A stretch of 64,000 bases of DNA from Paenibacillus phyllosphaerae (GTDB lineage: Bacteria > Bacillota > Bacilli > Paenibacillales > Paenibacillaceae): assembly GCF_014192105.1 (NCBI RefSeq), contig NZ_JACHXK010000016.1, forward strand, positions 62,001-126,000. The letters run 5' to 3'. Position 1 is the first letter of the stretch, and the number at the start of each line of letters is the position of its first letter. A program made the translations under genes and the position numbers. The notes under the pieces were generated by a model. The model did no database searches and was not told where the DNA came from. It saw only the letters and a list, made by a program, of their open reading frames with translations. Of the stretch, positions 47,815 to 56,722 are shown in pieces.

Positions 47815-48093
47815 ATGATTCCAGAAATAGCAGAAGGTTATCTTGGTGAAATTGGTTATCGCTTCATGAGGGAGCATTGGGGATGCGGTTTTGCGTATGA
47901 AGCGGTTTCAGCAGTCATTGAGCATTGTAAAAGCACATTAGACCTTAAACGCCTATTTGCTACTATAGATAATAAAAACATGAAGTCAATAAAGTTAATT
48001 GAAAAACTCGGATTTACTTTGATAGCGGTGTTGCCTGAATCGAATTTACGCGGCAGAGTTACCGATGTAGCTTACTATTCTCGTAAAGTATAA
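47815..48093 (+). pseudogene. C-terminal half of a RimJ/RimL-like GNAT acetyltransferase
   Basis: The readable 92 residues begin in the middle of the fold: GEIGYRFMREHWGCGFAYEA, ATIDNKNMKSIKLIEKLGF and the final VAYYSRKV match the acetyl-CoA-binding half of RimJ/RimL-type acetyltransferases. The N-terminal strands are absent, no ribosome site precedes the ATG at 47815, and the frame is closed upstream. It is a truncated gene. Confidence 0.7.
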
Positions 48094-48155
48094 GTATTAT
48101 CTTCAGTACGCTTAATTCTCTACCGCTTTGATAAGTATATCAAACTCGACTAAGC

Positions 48156-48222
48156 GATTAAGCTAACGAGGAGTTCAACCATTACACAGCGGCAGCCGAC
48201 CAAACGATCGGCTGTATTTTTA
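48156..48222 (+). repeat. Array repeat 1 (left half, hairpin)
   Basis: GATTAAGCTAACGAGGAG and GTTCAACC form the left half. The hairpin CAGCCGA (48193-48199) with TCGGCTG (48208-48214) is followed by TATTTTTAAG. The right half is not clear. Confidence 0.6.
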
Positions 48223-48324
48223 AGTTTTGACACTCTGGCACACATGAGATCCGCCCCGCACGCCAAAGGACATTTTGCCCAAAATGTGAATATAGTGTGT
48301 TAACCAGTTAAAGGGGGTTTTGCC

Positions 48325-48774
48325 ATGGGTGCGAGGGTTAGGTATACGTCGTCTGACGTTGATTTGTTGGCGCGGCTTATGAGGGGCGAGGCACAGGCGG
48401 AAGGCGAAAAGGGGATGTTAACGGTTGGCGCTGTCGTGATTAATCGGGCCGTAGTCAGGTGTTCGGACTTCAAGAACGTCAACAATATTAATGATGTTAT
48501 TTATCATTATATGAATGGCGATGCCATGTTCGACGCCATATTAGAACCCGATTTTTATCAGAAGTCACGGGAACGAGAGCGGCGACTAGCTGAACAGACC
48601 ATAAAAGGCTGGCGAGAATGGCCTTCAAAATACTCGCTGTGGTATTTCAACCCGTGGGGGCCAACGTCTCAAGCTTGCCCCGCAATGTGGTATGGTCAAC
48701 CGCTCGCGGGTACTTGGAAAAATCATTGTTTTTACCAGCCTACAAGCGCGGAATGCGCGGAAATTTACCGATAA
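48325..48774 (+). CDS. SleB/CwlJ-like cell-wall hydrolase (Hydrolase_2 family)
   Basis: 149 residues. DVDLLARLMRGEAQAEGEKG (catalytic Glu in RGEAQ) and LTVGAVVINRAVVR followed by WYFNPWGP are the signature of the SleB/CwlJ catalytic domain, which cleaves spore-cortex or vegetative peptidoglycan. No signal peptide or SPOR domain is present, so it resembles the CwlJ-type single domain. AAAGGGGG precedes the ATG. It is the first intact gene of the repeat-delimited array. Confidence 0.85.
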   Translation: MGARVRYTSSDVDLLARLMRGEAQAEGEKGMLTVGAVVINRAVVRCSDFKNVNNINDVIYHYMNGDAMFDAILEPDFYQKSRERERRLAEQTIKGWREWPSKYSLWYFNPWGPTSQACPAMWYGQPLAGTWKNHCFYQPTSAECAEIYR

Positions 48775-48841
48775 AAAACTTTATAAGGGCGAATGCCATA
48801 AGACATTCAATGCCTTTTATTTTTAAGTAGTATCGGAAGAA

Positions 48842-48946
48842 GATTAAGCTAAAGGAAAAAAACTATAGCTCAATCATAAACAAAGCGGCGGCCGGCCACT
48901 CAATCGGCCGCCGTTTATCGTTAAACTAAAGGGCGGGATAACGCAA
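48842..48946 (+). repeat. Array repeat 2 (left half, hairpin, right half)
   Basis: Left half GATTAAGCTAAAGG with ATAGCTCAATCAT. A perfect 9-bp hairpin CGGCGGCCG (48886-48894) with CGGCCGCCG (48905-48913). Right half GTTAAACTAAAGGGCGGGAT then AACGCAAC. Confidence 0.75.
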
Positions 48947-49006
48947 CAATTAAAGAGAACGCTCGTCTAATGTGTAAAGGCATAAACTCCAAAAATGGGG
49001 GGATTC

Positions 49007-49495
49007 ATGAGATTAGTAGCATTATTCATCGTATTTGCATTGGTTTTCGTTGGGTGTAATACTACGAACAAGATGCCTAAAGAAATACCCGATGATTTTG
49101 CCTTCTCTGTCCAGTTTGGTATCGGAAGCAAAAACGTAATTGATTCTTTTAACGGCGTTGTTATTAAAGACCTAATAGTAGCTGGTACTGCAGAAGCAAA
49201 GATTAATTTTACACAAGAAGAGATGTTAAATATTTATGAGAAAATGAAGATAATAAACGTTCTGGGGTCAAAAGATTTTGTTGACGACATGAGCTGTTCA
49301 CGAGAACCATCAGGTGATGACGTATGGAAAATTAGGATTAATGGCAATGAGCAGACAATACAGTGGTCAAGTGAGTACTGCGAGTTATCGGATGATGCAA
49401 AGCACTTTGAAGATTTACGAAATTTTGTATTAGACATTGTAAAAGAAAAAGACGAATATAAGACATTACCTGAGCCAAAAGGTGGATACGAATAA
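49007..49495 (+). CDS. Putative lipoprotein, function unknown
   Basis: 162 residues from the ATG at 49007 with GGGGGGATT upstream. The signal peptide MRLVALFIVFALVFVGC ends in a lipobox FVGC. The mature part is mixed alpha/beta (FTQEEMLNIYEKMKIINVLG, VWKIRINGNEQTIQWSSEYC) with two Cys that could pair. No family is recognised. Codon use is AT-rich, unlike the flanking operons. Confidence 0.75.
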   Translation: MRLVALFIVFALVFVGCNTTNKMPKEIPDDFAFSVQFGIGSKNVIDSFNGVVIKDLIVAGTAEAKINFTQEEMLNIYEKMKIINVLGSKDFVDDMSCSREPSGDDVWKIRINGNEQTIQWSSEYCELSDDAKHFEDLRNFVLDIVKEKDEYKTLPEPKGGYE

Positions 49496-49502
49496 GAAGC
49501 CT

Positions 49503-49592
49503 TGATGACGGGAGACGATAACTGAATAAATCCATGATGACAGCCGGTCGCACGATCGGCTGTCTTTGTTGAACTAACGGGCAGGATAATGG
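49503..49592 (+). repeat. Array repeat 3
   Basis: Left half TGATGACGGGAGACGATAAC. Hairpin CAGCCG (49541-49546) with CGGCTG (49557-49562). Then TCTTT and the right half GTTGAACTAACGGGCAGGAT starting at 49568. Confidence 0.75.
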
Positions 49593-49751
49593 AATAAATC
49601 CTTGTATTAGGAAGGGACATTCTCCCTGTTGTTAAGCAAGCGGAGTTATGTGAAATAAACACGGTTTTGCGGAGGAAAAACCATTCTGTATCACGAATCC
49701 TTAATATGGAATTCGCCTTTTGATGGAACACGTAAAGGAGATGCCCTTCTT

Positions 49752-50819
49752 ATGAAGACGATACTATATATAACTCGTCATGGAGAAACGGAATGGAATG
49801 TTGAAGGAATTCTGCAGGGCCATAAAGATTCACCATTAACCAATTTAGGAAAGCGTCAAGCAAAATGGTTAGGTACATCTCTCAAGGAAATTGAATTCGA
49901 TGGAATATATTCTAGCCCTAGTCCAAGGACCTACCTTACTGCCGAAATAATTCGAGAAGAACGGAAAATTGAAATTTTTTCATGTGATAGCTTAAAAGAG
50001 ATCAGTTTGGGCTCCTGGGAAGGACAAAAAAGATCATATATTGAGAATGTCTTTCCTGATGAACATAAAGCCTTTTGGAATACACCACATTTGTATCAAC
50101 CTACAAATAGCGGAGAATCCTTTTCACAGTTACAAAATAGAATCATTCCAACAGTACTAGATATTATTGCTAAACATAGGGGCTGTAATGTTCTAATCGT
50201 TACTCATGCAATTGCACTTAAAGTTATAATGGCTTATTTTAGAGGGATTTCACTTGAAAAATTATGGAGTCCACCATTATTTCAACCCACCGCACTAAAC
50301 AAGATTGTTATTGAGAATACCGAATGCAACATTGAACTGCATGGGGATATTTCGCATTATCAGACCGTTCGAAATGCGGTAGGCGCTATAGCGTATCAAG
50401 GGAATAAATTCATTTTAGTTCATAAAGTTTTGAATACTTTTGGGGACCCATCTGGAGTTTGGGACTTTCCTAAAGGCGGAGTAGAAGAAGGGGACTTAAG
50501 CTTAGAGGATACGGTTCTACGCGAATTAATTGAGGAAACTGGGACCGATAAATACGTTGTTAAACAGGAACTCCCTGAGAAAATAACGTTTAATTTTAAT
50601 GAAGACATAAGAAAACGAATTGGTTATACACACCAAGAGACAACTATGTTTCTTGTCGAGTTTATCGGAAATCAAAATGATTTAAAACCAATTGATAAAG
50701 AAATTGATGAGATAATACTTGTGGAATCAGAAGCCCTTTTGAAGAGGCTATCCCATGAAGAAACAGTTGAGTATGTTCGGAAGCATTGCCATTTTTTGTT
50801 AAGCTCCCATGAAAATTAA
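49752..50819 (+). CDS. Histidine phosphatase - Nudix hydrolase fusion
   Basis: 355 residues. Residues 1-200 are a phosphoglycerate-mutase-like phosphatase (catalytic RHGETEWN, second His in VLIVTHAIALK). Residues 205-350 are a Nudix domain (FPKGGVEEGDLSLEDT, RELIEETG). The Nudix box has one residue more than usual between its acidic and RE parts. The fusion suggests stepwise hydrolysis of a nucleotide or diphosphate: the Nudix part cleaves, the phosphatase removes the remaining phosphate. AAAGGAGATG precedes the ATG. AT-rich and isolated between repeats. Confidence 0.85.
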   Translation: MKTILYITRHGETEWNVEGILQGHKDSPLTNLGKRQAKWLGTSLKEIEFDGIYSSPSPRTYLTAEIIREERKIEIFSCDSLKEISLGSWEGQKRSYIENVFPDEHKAFWNTPHLYQPTNSGESFSQLQNRIIPTVLDIIAKHRGCNVLIVTHAIALKVIMAYFRGISLEKLWSPPLFQPTALNKIVIENTECNIELHGDISHYQTVRNAVGAIAYQGNKFILVHKVLNTFGDPSGVWDFPKGGVEEGDLSLEDTVLRELIEETGTDKYVVKQELPEKITFNFNEDIRKRIGYTHQETTMFLVEFIGNQNDLKPIDKEIDEIILVESEALLKRLSHEETVEYVRKHCHFLLSSHEN

Positions 50820-51167
50820 ATCCGCGAAAAACCCGAAAAAGACAAAAACAAACTAGATCCAGCCGAATGTTTCAAAAAAAATAAGGCTGAGCCTGAAATG
50901 AATTGTAAAACTAAGATACCAGAGGACTTATAAGGCTGAAGAAAAATGAGGGCTGGTGCAGCAACCAGAGTAGGATTAATCTCCCATGAGTGCTTCCCGA
51001 AAGGGAGCGACAATCTGTGATGCACCGTGGTCGTTGGAGTCAGACTAAAGGATGGGCTCTAAGGCACCATAGTTCATCGACCTTCCTCTCCCAGCCGTAT
51101 TAGTAGTATGGCCAGATTCGCTAACCCATTTTCATCATCTGTGGTGCGGCGCCTGCGCTGCATGTGT
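50820..51167. other. Gene-free region with RNA-like hairpins
   Basis: No gene. The part from about 50940 to 51110 has features of a folded RNA: CTGGTTG-complementary stems near 50952 (CTGGTGCAGCAACCAG), GCTTCCC-GAAA-GGGAGC with a GNRA-type loop near 50993, and GGTGCA/TGCACC at about 50954 and 51021. I cannot assign it to a known RNA family, riboswitch or intron. Confidence 0.35.
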
Positions 51168-51262
51168 GGCTAACTGGGAACGATAGTAGAATCAAACCAG
51201 GGAGTAGGTTGCCGCGGCAGCTGCTCCCTGTCTTCATTAAGCTAAAGGGCAGTTTAACGTGA
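51168..51262 (+). repeat. Array repeat 4
   Basis: Left half GGCTAACTGGGAACGATAGT. A 10-bp hairpin CAGGGAGTAG (51198-51207) with CTGCTCCCTG (51221-51230) around GCCGCGGCAG. Right half CATTAAGCTAAAGGGCAG with TTTAACGTG. Confidence 0.78.
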
Positions 51263-51343
51263 TTGAAGGTATTGGGAATAAAGGTGAAATAAGGGTGGTT
51301 ATCGAATAATATGAACTAACCAAATTGAATGAAGGTGCTACTA

Positions 51344-51841
51344 ATGAATCCCCTAATTGAAGAATCAGTAATAAAACTCGCAGAGAGATTTCAGTTGCCA
51401 GAGCGTATTGTGAACATTGAGGATTTACCTTGGGTCCCGTTCACTGAGAATCACTCTTGCTACTTCAAACCATTACGTTTTGATCTAAATACCGGAACAT
51501 GGATTTACTTATTTAAAATTAAGTGTAATCAGGTTTTGGGAAGACATAGACACACTGGTGGATCGGTAATTGGTTATAATATTCAGGGGAAATGGAGATA
51601 TGAAGGGCGAGAATGGGTTGCTGAACCGGGAACCTTTATCTTCGAGCCGCCTGGTGACATTCATACCCTTGTAACAGAAAACGAAGAAGTAGTAACTCTG
51701 TTTATATTAGGAGGAGCTCTTCAGTACTTTGATGAGAATGATGAAATTGTTGGTCAAGACGATATTTATACCGTTCTTAATAAGTATAGAGCTTATTGCG
51801 AATTGCATGGGATTGAAGCCAGAGAAGACCTGATTTATTAA
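51344..51841 (+). CDS. Cupin-domain protein, acetylacetone/dihydroxyacetophenone dioxygenase-like
   Basis: 165 residues from the ATG at 51344 (AAGGTG upstream, preferred over 51329). One cupin barrel: GRHRHTGGSVIGYNIQGKW supplies two metal-ligand His, then EPGTFIFEPPGDIHTLV supplies a third. The sequence resembles small ChrR-type/2,4'-dihydroxyacetophenone dioxygenase proteins. Actual substrate unknown. It has no operon partner. Confidence 0.75.
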   Translation: MNPLIEESVIKLAERFQLPERIVNIEDLPWVPFTENHSCYFKPLRFDLNTGTWIYLFKIKCNQVLGRHRHTGGSVIGYNIQGKWRYEGREWVAEPGTFIFEPPGDIHTLVTENEEVVTLFILGGALQYFDENDEIVGQDDIYTVLNKYRAYCELHGIEAREDLIY

Positions 51842-51856
51842 GGACCTGCAGATAAT

Positions 51857-51947
51857 CCGTTCAACTATCTGGGAACTTTAGTTCAACGTCCAGGAGCAGT
51901 TTGCCGCCGCGCAGCTGCTCTTCTGTCGTTGAGCTATCGGGCTAACG
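51857..51947 (+). repeat. Array repeat 5
   Basis: Left half GTTCAACTATCTGGGAAC and TTTAGTTCAACG. Hairpin GAGCAG (51894-51899) with CTGCTC (51915-51920) around TTTGCCGCCGCGCAG. Right half GTTGAGCTATCGGGCTAACG. Confidence 0.78.
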
Positions 51948-52002
51948 GCGTATTAATACGTATTATAGTTGGTTAAAAATCTACAAAAGTATAGGAGTGC
52001 GC

Positions 52003-52431
52003 ATGAAATTTCTAATAATCTGGAATGCCTTTTTTAAGGTTAAGAATGAGGAAAAAGCTGTTCGTCTTATTAATCAGATTGAAAAGAGAATAGGTCACTT
52101 AACTGTGTCGAAACAATTTGAAAGATCTAAGAGGGAGCCGTCACTTTTAGGAGCAACGTTTGTAAGTAAATTAAATGATGATATGACTATGGAGGCAGCA
52201 GTTTTCCAAACACTTCAGATTATTAATACGCTTGGTACTGCCTGGACCGTCTACAGTCCTTTAATAACAAATGATCTTGAGAATCCATCTGAGGTTCTAC
52301 TATCGTTTGAAGGTTTTCACAACAATCCAAGATTTACTGGTCTCTCGTGGGTTCAATTCCATTTAGAAACGGAAACGGGATGGGAGCATACTAGCGCTTA
52401 TGGGACTAATTTTGTAAATCAGTTAGAATAA
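52003..52431 (+). CDS. Hypothetical protein
   Basis: 142 residues from the ATG at 52003 with AGGAG five bases ahead (a GTG two codons earlier is less well placed). The protein is soluble and mixed alpha/beta (KNEEKAVRLINQIEKRIGHL, GLSWVQFHLE). I do not recognise a family. AT-rich, lying between array repeats 5 and 6. Confidence 0.65.
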   Translation: MKFLIIWNAFFKVKNEEKAVRLINQIEKRIGHLTVSKQFERSKREPSLLGATFVSKLNDDMTMEAAVFQTLQIINTLGTAWTVYSPLITNDLENPSEVLLSFEGFHNNPRFTGLSWVQFHLETETGWEHTSAYGTNFVNQLE

Positions 52432-52469
52432 CAAGTGATTGTTAATCTTCAGAGATACCATCAGACGAG

Positions 52470-52601
52470 GTTAAGCTAACGGGAAACTTTAGTTCAACGA
52501 TCCAGAAGCAGTTTGCCGCCGCGGCAGCTGAACGGGAGACTTTCATACAGAAGGGCAGCCGGCTATCCGAGCTGCCGTTTTCTCGTCTAAGGGGAGTTTA
52601 T
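52470..52601 (+). repeat. Array repeat 6, two units in tandem
   Basis: Unit 1: GTTAAGCTAACGGGAAAC with TTTAGTTCAACGATCC, then GAAGCAGTTTGCCGCCGCGG. Unit 2 follows at once: CTGAACGGGAGACTTTCATA, hairpin GGCAGC (52554-52559) with GCTGCC (52571-52576), and a short right part TCTAAGGGGAG. It looks like two repeats fused after loss of the gene between them. Confidence 0.75.
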
Positions 52602-52620
52602 AAGAGGAGTAGAAACGGAG

Positions 52621-52911
52621 ATGAATATGAAAAAGGAAATTAACATCTATCCCCTTTTTTTCTCGATTTTATGTTGGGGTGGTTTTTATTTATTGGGATT
52701 CACCTCTGTTCCCTCTGTTTTGCCGCTTAAGGGTCATATAATAATACTTTGGGTAGCTATATTCTCCTTATTAATGAGTGTCTTTGGACTTGGTCGTATT
52801 AATATTTGGAAATCAGCTTTAAGCTCGCTTATCCCGATTCTTTTAAGTGGATTATTGGTAGTTGTTGAGTTAGTACTTTTTGTATTATCCAAGATTTTAA
52901 CATTAACCTAA
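52621..52911 (+). CDS. Small integral membrane protein, function unknown
   Basis: 96 residues with about three hydrophobic helices (FFSILCWGGFYLLGF, IIILWVAIFSLLMSVFGL, SLIPILLSGLLVVVELVL). The ATG at 52621 follows AAGAGGAG. The stop TAA (52909-52911) lies inside the next repeat, so the last codons come from the repeat. No family recognised. Confidence 0.6.
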   Translation: MNMKKEINIYPLFFSILCWGGFYLLGFTSVPSVLPLKGHIIILWVAIFSLLMSVFGLGRINIWKSALSSLIPILLSGLLVVVELVLFVLSKILTLT

Positions 52912-52933
52912 TAGGAGACCATAGCTCAATCAT
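52901..52933 (+). repeat. Array repeat 7 (left half only)
   Basis: CATTAACCTAATAGGAGACC and ATAGCTCAATCAT, closest to the left half of repeat 2. No hairpin follows. It supplies the stop codon of the preceding gene. Confidence 0.65.
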
Positions 52934-52965
52934 GTCACAGTGGATACATGAAAGGGGCTAGATTA

Positions 52966-53208
52966 TTGAGCAAGCCAAAAGTGATTGTATCCGTATTTAT
53001 AGTCGTCATCGTGGCATTGGGGATTTTTTTGTATCAAGGTTCCTCCAAAAGTCCAGCAACTTTGGAAGAAGCGGTTTTCTTGAAACTCAATGGTGTCCCA
53101 ATTACAAGAATCGAAATAAACAAATATACAGATGAAGTGCTAAGGGTTGGTACGGATAAGTCCTTTGGCGCCCGGATCGCGAGGCAAAATGGACAAGCAT
53201 TAAGCTAA
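52966..53208 (+). CDS. Small single-helix protein, probably cut short by the repeat
   Basis: About 80 residues from a TTG at 52966 (AAAGGGG eight bases ahead). An N-terminal helix (VIVSVFIVVIVALGIFLY) is followed by a short soluble part. The frame ends in the TAA of AAGCTAA inside repeat 8, so the C-terminus may be truncated. No family recognised. Confidence 0.5.
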   Translation: MSKPKVIVSVFIVVIVALGIFLYQGSSKSPATLEEAVFLKLNGVPITRIEINKYTDEVLRVGTDKSFGARIARQNGQALS

Positions 53209-53225
53209 AAGGCAATTTTGTACCA
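53198..53225 (+). repeat. Array repeat 8 (half)
   Basis: CATTAAGCTAAAAGGCAATT, nearly the same as the right half of repeat 4. Its TAA is the stop codon of the preceding gene. Confidence 0.65.
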
Positions 53226-53288
53226 ATATATGGTATTATTTTTATTAGCATTAGGAGTCCTAATATGATATATCGGGAGGAAGAGAGT

Positions 53289-54059
53289 ATGAGCAGAATG
53301 AAAGAGTTTCAAAGGCTACACGAATTGAATGAAGTGTTGTTGCTTGGGAACGCATGGGATTTAACATCAGCACTCGTTCTCGAAAAGGCGGGTTTCAAAG
53401 CGATTGGGACAACGAGTTGGGGGATAGCCTCTAGCTTAGGGTATTCGGACGGGGAAGCGATTGACTTCGAATTGCAGCTTGCCGTGATTCAACGAATTGT
53501 TAATCATGTCCAAGTCCCCGTCTCAGCTGATATTGAGTCCGGCTATGGACCTAATGATGAGGCAATTGTCAGCAACGTTTTGAAGGTGGCGAATCTCGGA
53601 GGAGTGGGAATTAATATCGAGGACTCGTTGAAAGCTTCTACGGGGCTGAAACCACTGTCGGAACAATGCGCTCTTCTTGCCAAAATAAGAAGCGCCCTAG
53701 ATAACAGCGGTTTCGGAGACTTTTTTATTAACGCAAGGACCGATCCCTATCTTCTCCATCATCCAGATCCGCTTAACGAGACACTGACCCGATCTAAACA
53801 ATATGTAGAGAGTGGTGCGTCCGGAATCTTCGTCCCCGGACTAAAGAATAAGGAAGAAATTGGAGTGATTGCCTCCTCCACGTCTGTACCGCTTAATGTC
53901 ATGGCGCTTCCTGAACTTACGGATTGCGACAACTTAAAGGAACTGGGAGTTCGACGGTTAAGCTTAGGTGGATCGTTGTATCGTAAAATGACTACGTTAC
54001 TTGAGCGATGTGCTGTAGAAATGCTTGATTCTCATGATGCCGCAACCTTATTTAAATAA
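53289..54059 (+). CDS. Isocitrate lyase / phosphoenolpyruvate mutase family protein
   Basis: 256 residues from the ATG at 53289 with GGGAGGAAGAG ahead. TIM-barrel PEP-mutase/ICL superfamily: LLLGNAWDLTSALVLEKAGF, the metal loop VSADIESGYG, GVGINIEDS and FINARTDPYL. Members cleave or form C-C or C-P bonds in small 2-oxo acids. The ICL signature KKCGH is absent, so it belongs to the broad PEPM group, not isocitrate lyase. It stands alone between repeats. Confidence 0.85.
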   Translation: MSRMKEFQRLHELNEVLLLGNAWDLTSALVLEKAGFKAIGTTSWGIASSLGYSDGEAIDFELQLAVIQRIVNHVQVPVSADIESGYGPNDEAIVSNVLKVANLGGVGINIEDSLKASTGLKPLSEQCALLAKIRSALDNSGFGDFFINARTDPYLLHHPDPLNETLTRSKQYVESGASGIFVPGLKNKEEIGVIASSTSVPLNVMALPELTDCDNLKELGVRRLSLGGSLYRKMTTLLERCAVEMLDSHDAATLFK

Positions 54060-54081
54060 ACAAACACTGTGATTTTAGGAC

Positions 54082-54116
54082 GGCAAGGGAGATTAACGCA
54101 ACATAACAATTATTGG
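54082..54116 (+). repeat. Array repeat 9 (half)
   Basis: GGCAAGGGAGATTAACGCAA then CATAACAATT, matching the right half of repeat 2 (AAAGGGCGGGATAACGCAAC). Confidence 0.5.
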
Positions 54117-54149
54117 AAACGTCTAAGGAAAAGAGTTCGGAGGCGTAAG

Positions 54150-54494
54150 ATGATATTTTTGTCTGTCTGCATCATATTTGTTGCTATCTCGATCGTTGCT
54201 CTAAGAAAAGCTGGTGTCTTATACTCTTTCTCAAAGGGGGTCGCATTGGCTGCTGGTATATCGCTGTTAGCTCTTGTTTGTCTTGCCCAAAACTACACTC
54301 AGAGTTTAATTCCCGAGGCTAACGATGGGATCTCTGTATCTAACCAGATCGCTTATTGGATAATAGGTGAAGATGGTTGGTCTCATGAATTGTTTTTGGA
54401 AAAATTTAAGCAATCGATTTATTTAACTGGAATCTTAATCATTCTATATCCAGTGATTCTTGTAGCGGAGTCGAAATTTTCTTCAAAGAATTGA
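54150..54494 (+). CDS. Small membrane protein, function unknown
   Basis: 114 residues from the ATG at 54150 with GGAGGCG upstream, preferred over earlier in-frame starts. Three hydrophobic helices (MIFLSVCIIFVAISIVAL, GVALAAGISLLALVCLA, IYLTGILIILYPVILVA). No family recognised. The next small membrane gene lies 46 bp downstream, so the pair may work together. Confidence 0.6.
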   Translation: MIFLSVCIIFVAISIVALRKAGVLYSFSKGVALAAGISLLALVCLAQNYTQSLIPEANDGISVSNQIAYWIIGEDGWSHELFLEKFKQSIYLTGILIILYPVILVAESKFSSKN

Positions 54495-54540
54495 TATTAT
54501 CGATGAGTTACTAAAGAGTGACGAGGAGTTGACAAGAACG

Positions 54541-54780
54541 GTGATCAAAGAAAGCAAGCAATTGGCTTACCCGAAAATGAAATCACTATTTGATGTATTC
54601 GTATTAGTAGGCGTCGTGTTATTAATGATCAAACTCGTTATCCTCGTTCTTAACAAGGTAACCCCGCTGGAGCTTACTTTGTACGGCGGGGCGTTCTTGT
54701 GGAACTTCGGTTCTTTGATACTGATGGTTGTCGGTGGAATCGGCTCCAGTATGCTGAAAGCAAGATATAAACAAGACTGA
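54541..54780 (+). CDS. Small two-helix membrane protein, function unknown
   Basis: 79 residues from a GTG at 54541, with GAGGAG twelve bases ahead (a TTG at 54529 abuts that site and is less likely). Two helices (VFVLVGVVLLMIKLVILVL and LWNFGSLILMVVGGIG) and a basic C-terminus. No family recognised. Confidence 0.55.
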   Translation: MIKESKQLAYPKMKSLFDVFVLVGVVLLMIKLVILVLNKVTPLELTLYGGAFLWNFGSLILMVVGGIGSSMLKARYKQD

Positions 54781-54796
54781 TCAAAAAACAAGGGTT

Positions 54797-54817
54797 CGCG
54801 TAAGGGCAGTATAACCA
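54797..54817 (+). repeat. Array repeat 10 (half, weak)
   Basis: CGTAAGGGCAGTATAACC, like the right halves AAAGGGCAGTTTAACG and ACGGGCAGGATAATG. Confidence 0.4.
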
Positions 54818-54877
54818 AATGAACCAATAGATGAAGCTATCGGCATTTCGTACAATAATCACGAGAGGGGGATTTAA

Positions 54878-55579
54878 TTGACTGACGTAGATTATGCGGT
54901 ATTAAATAATATTATATGGTGCGGGATTGTTTGTGAGACACACGGATTAACTCCAATTTCAAGTGAACGTATTTGGGGACTGCTTTCTAAAGCCCCCGAA
55001 CTATACCCTGATATCATTACTTCAAGTAGGCAGGTCACAAGTGATGAAGTTAATAACTTTATCGGTAATAGAGAAGTAATCAGTATTAAAGATAGTTTTG
55101 CTAATCTTAATATGGTGCCATACGGTTTTGAAGTATTATTTGATGCAGAATGGATTTGTCATGACCCGGTTGCCGGCGGTGATCCTGTTCACACGGAATG
55201 GGCCGTGGTATCAACCGAAGAAGATTTTGCAAAGTGGACTTACGCAAGCGGATTGCAAGAAGTATTAAAACCAACGCTATTAGAGCGAAAAGATGTGAAG
55301 ATCTTTTTACACGAGTACAATGGTGAACGATCAGGATTCATTGCTAACTTGAGTGCCAATGCAATAGGGATATCGAATGTTTTTTCAAACAGCAATATAA
55401 AGATTTGGTCGGATATTGCCCCAATGATTTCAAGGTATTTCCCTGGGATAAAAATGGTTGGATATGAAAGCGGTGATGGTCTTACGGCAGCTCTCAGTTC
55501 TGGATGGACAACAATAGGTCCACTTCGTGTTTGGATCAGGTCAAAAGATTCATTCCGATTGAGTTCATACAAGGGATGA
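54878..55579 (+). CDS. Hypothetical protein with GNAT-like C-terminus
   Basis: 233 residues from a TTG at 54878 with GAGAGGGGG upstream. The N-terminal part (NNIIWCGIVCETHGLTPISS) is not recognised. The last third (FIANLSANAIGISNVFSN, then MVGYESGDGLTAALSSGWTT and IGPLRVWIR) has the order and character of an acetyltransferase C-terminal half, the ending IGPLRVW being suggestive. The function is unproven. Confidence 0.65.
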   Translation: MTDVDYAVLNNIIWCGIVCETHGLTPISSERIWGLLSKAPELYPDIITSSRQVTSDEVNNFIGNREVISIKDSFANLNMVPYGFEVLFDAEWICHDPVAGGDPVHTEWAVVSTEEDFAKWTYASGLQEVLKPTLLERKDVKIFLHEYNGERSGFIANLSANAIGISNVFSNSNIKIWSDIAPMISRYFPGIKMVGYESGDGLTAALSSGWTTIGPLRVWIRSKDSFRLSSYKG

Positions 55580-55609
55580 ATCAGTATGGCTTTACAGAGC
55601 TAAGAATGC

Positions 55610-55642
55610 AAAAAGGCTGCAACTAGTTAGTAGCTGCAGCCC
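55610..55642 (-). terminator. Terminator of the aldo/keto reductase gene
   Basis: GGCTGCA and CTA (55615-55625) pair with TAG and TGCAGCC (55631-55641). On the minus strand TTTTT follows. Confidence 0.75.
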
Positions 55643-55657
55643 TATGCTTGCTATCGA

Positions 55658-56578
<921 letters not shown>

Positions 56579-56722
56579 TTACAGTTTTATTATGCACCTA
56601 ATGAAAAAGGGGCCGTTATCACGATCTTGTCAAATGTTTGCCTAATCCTCTCACAACTGCTTATGTGCCCAAAAAAATGGACTATAATTGAACTATAATT
56701 ATGACGGAACGAGGAAGATTAA

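Noticed and set aside
50930..51120. Group II intron or riboswitch
   Set aside because: No domain V, no GTGYG start, no reverse transcriptase, and no match I could make to a known riboswitch core.
53289..54059. Isocitrate lyase of the glyoxylate shunt
   Set aside because: Half the length and no KKCGH signature. It belongs to the broader PEP-mutase-like group.
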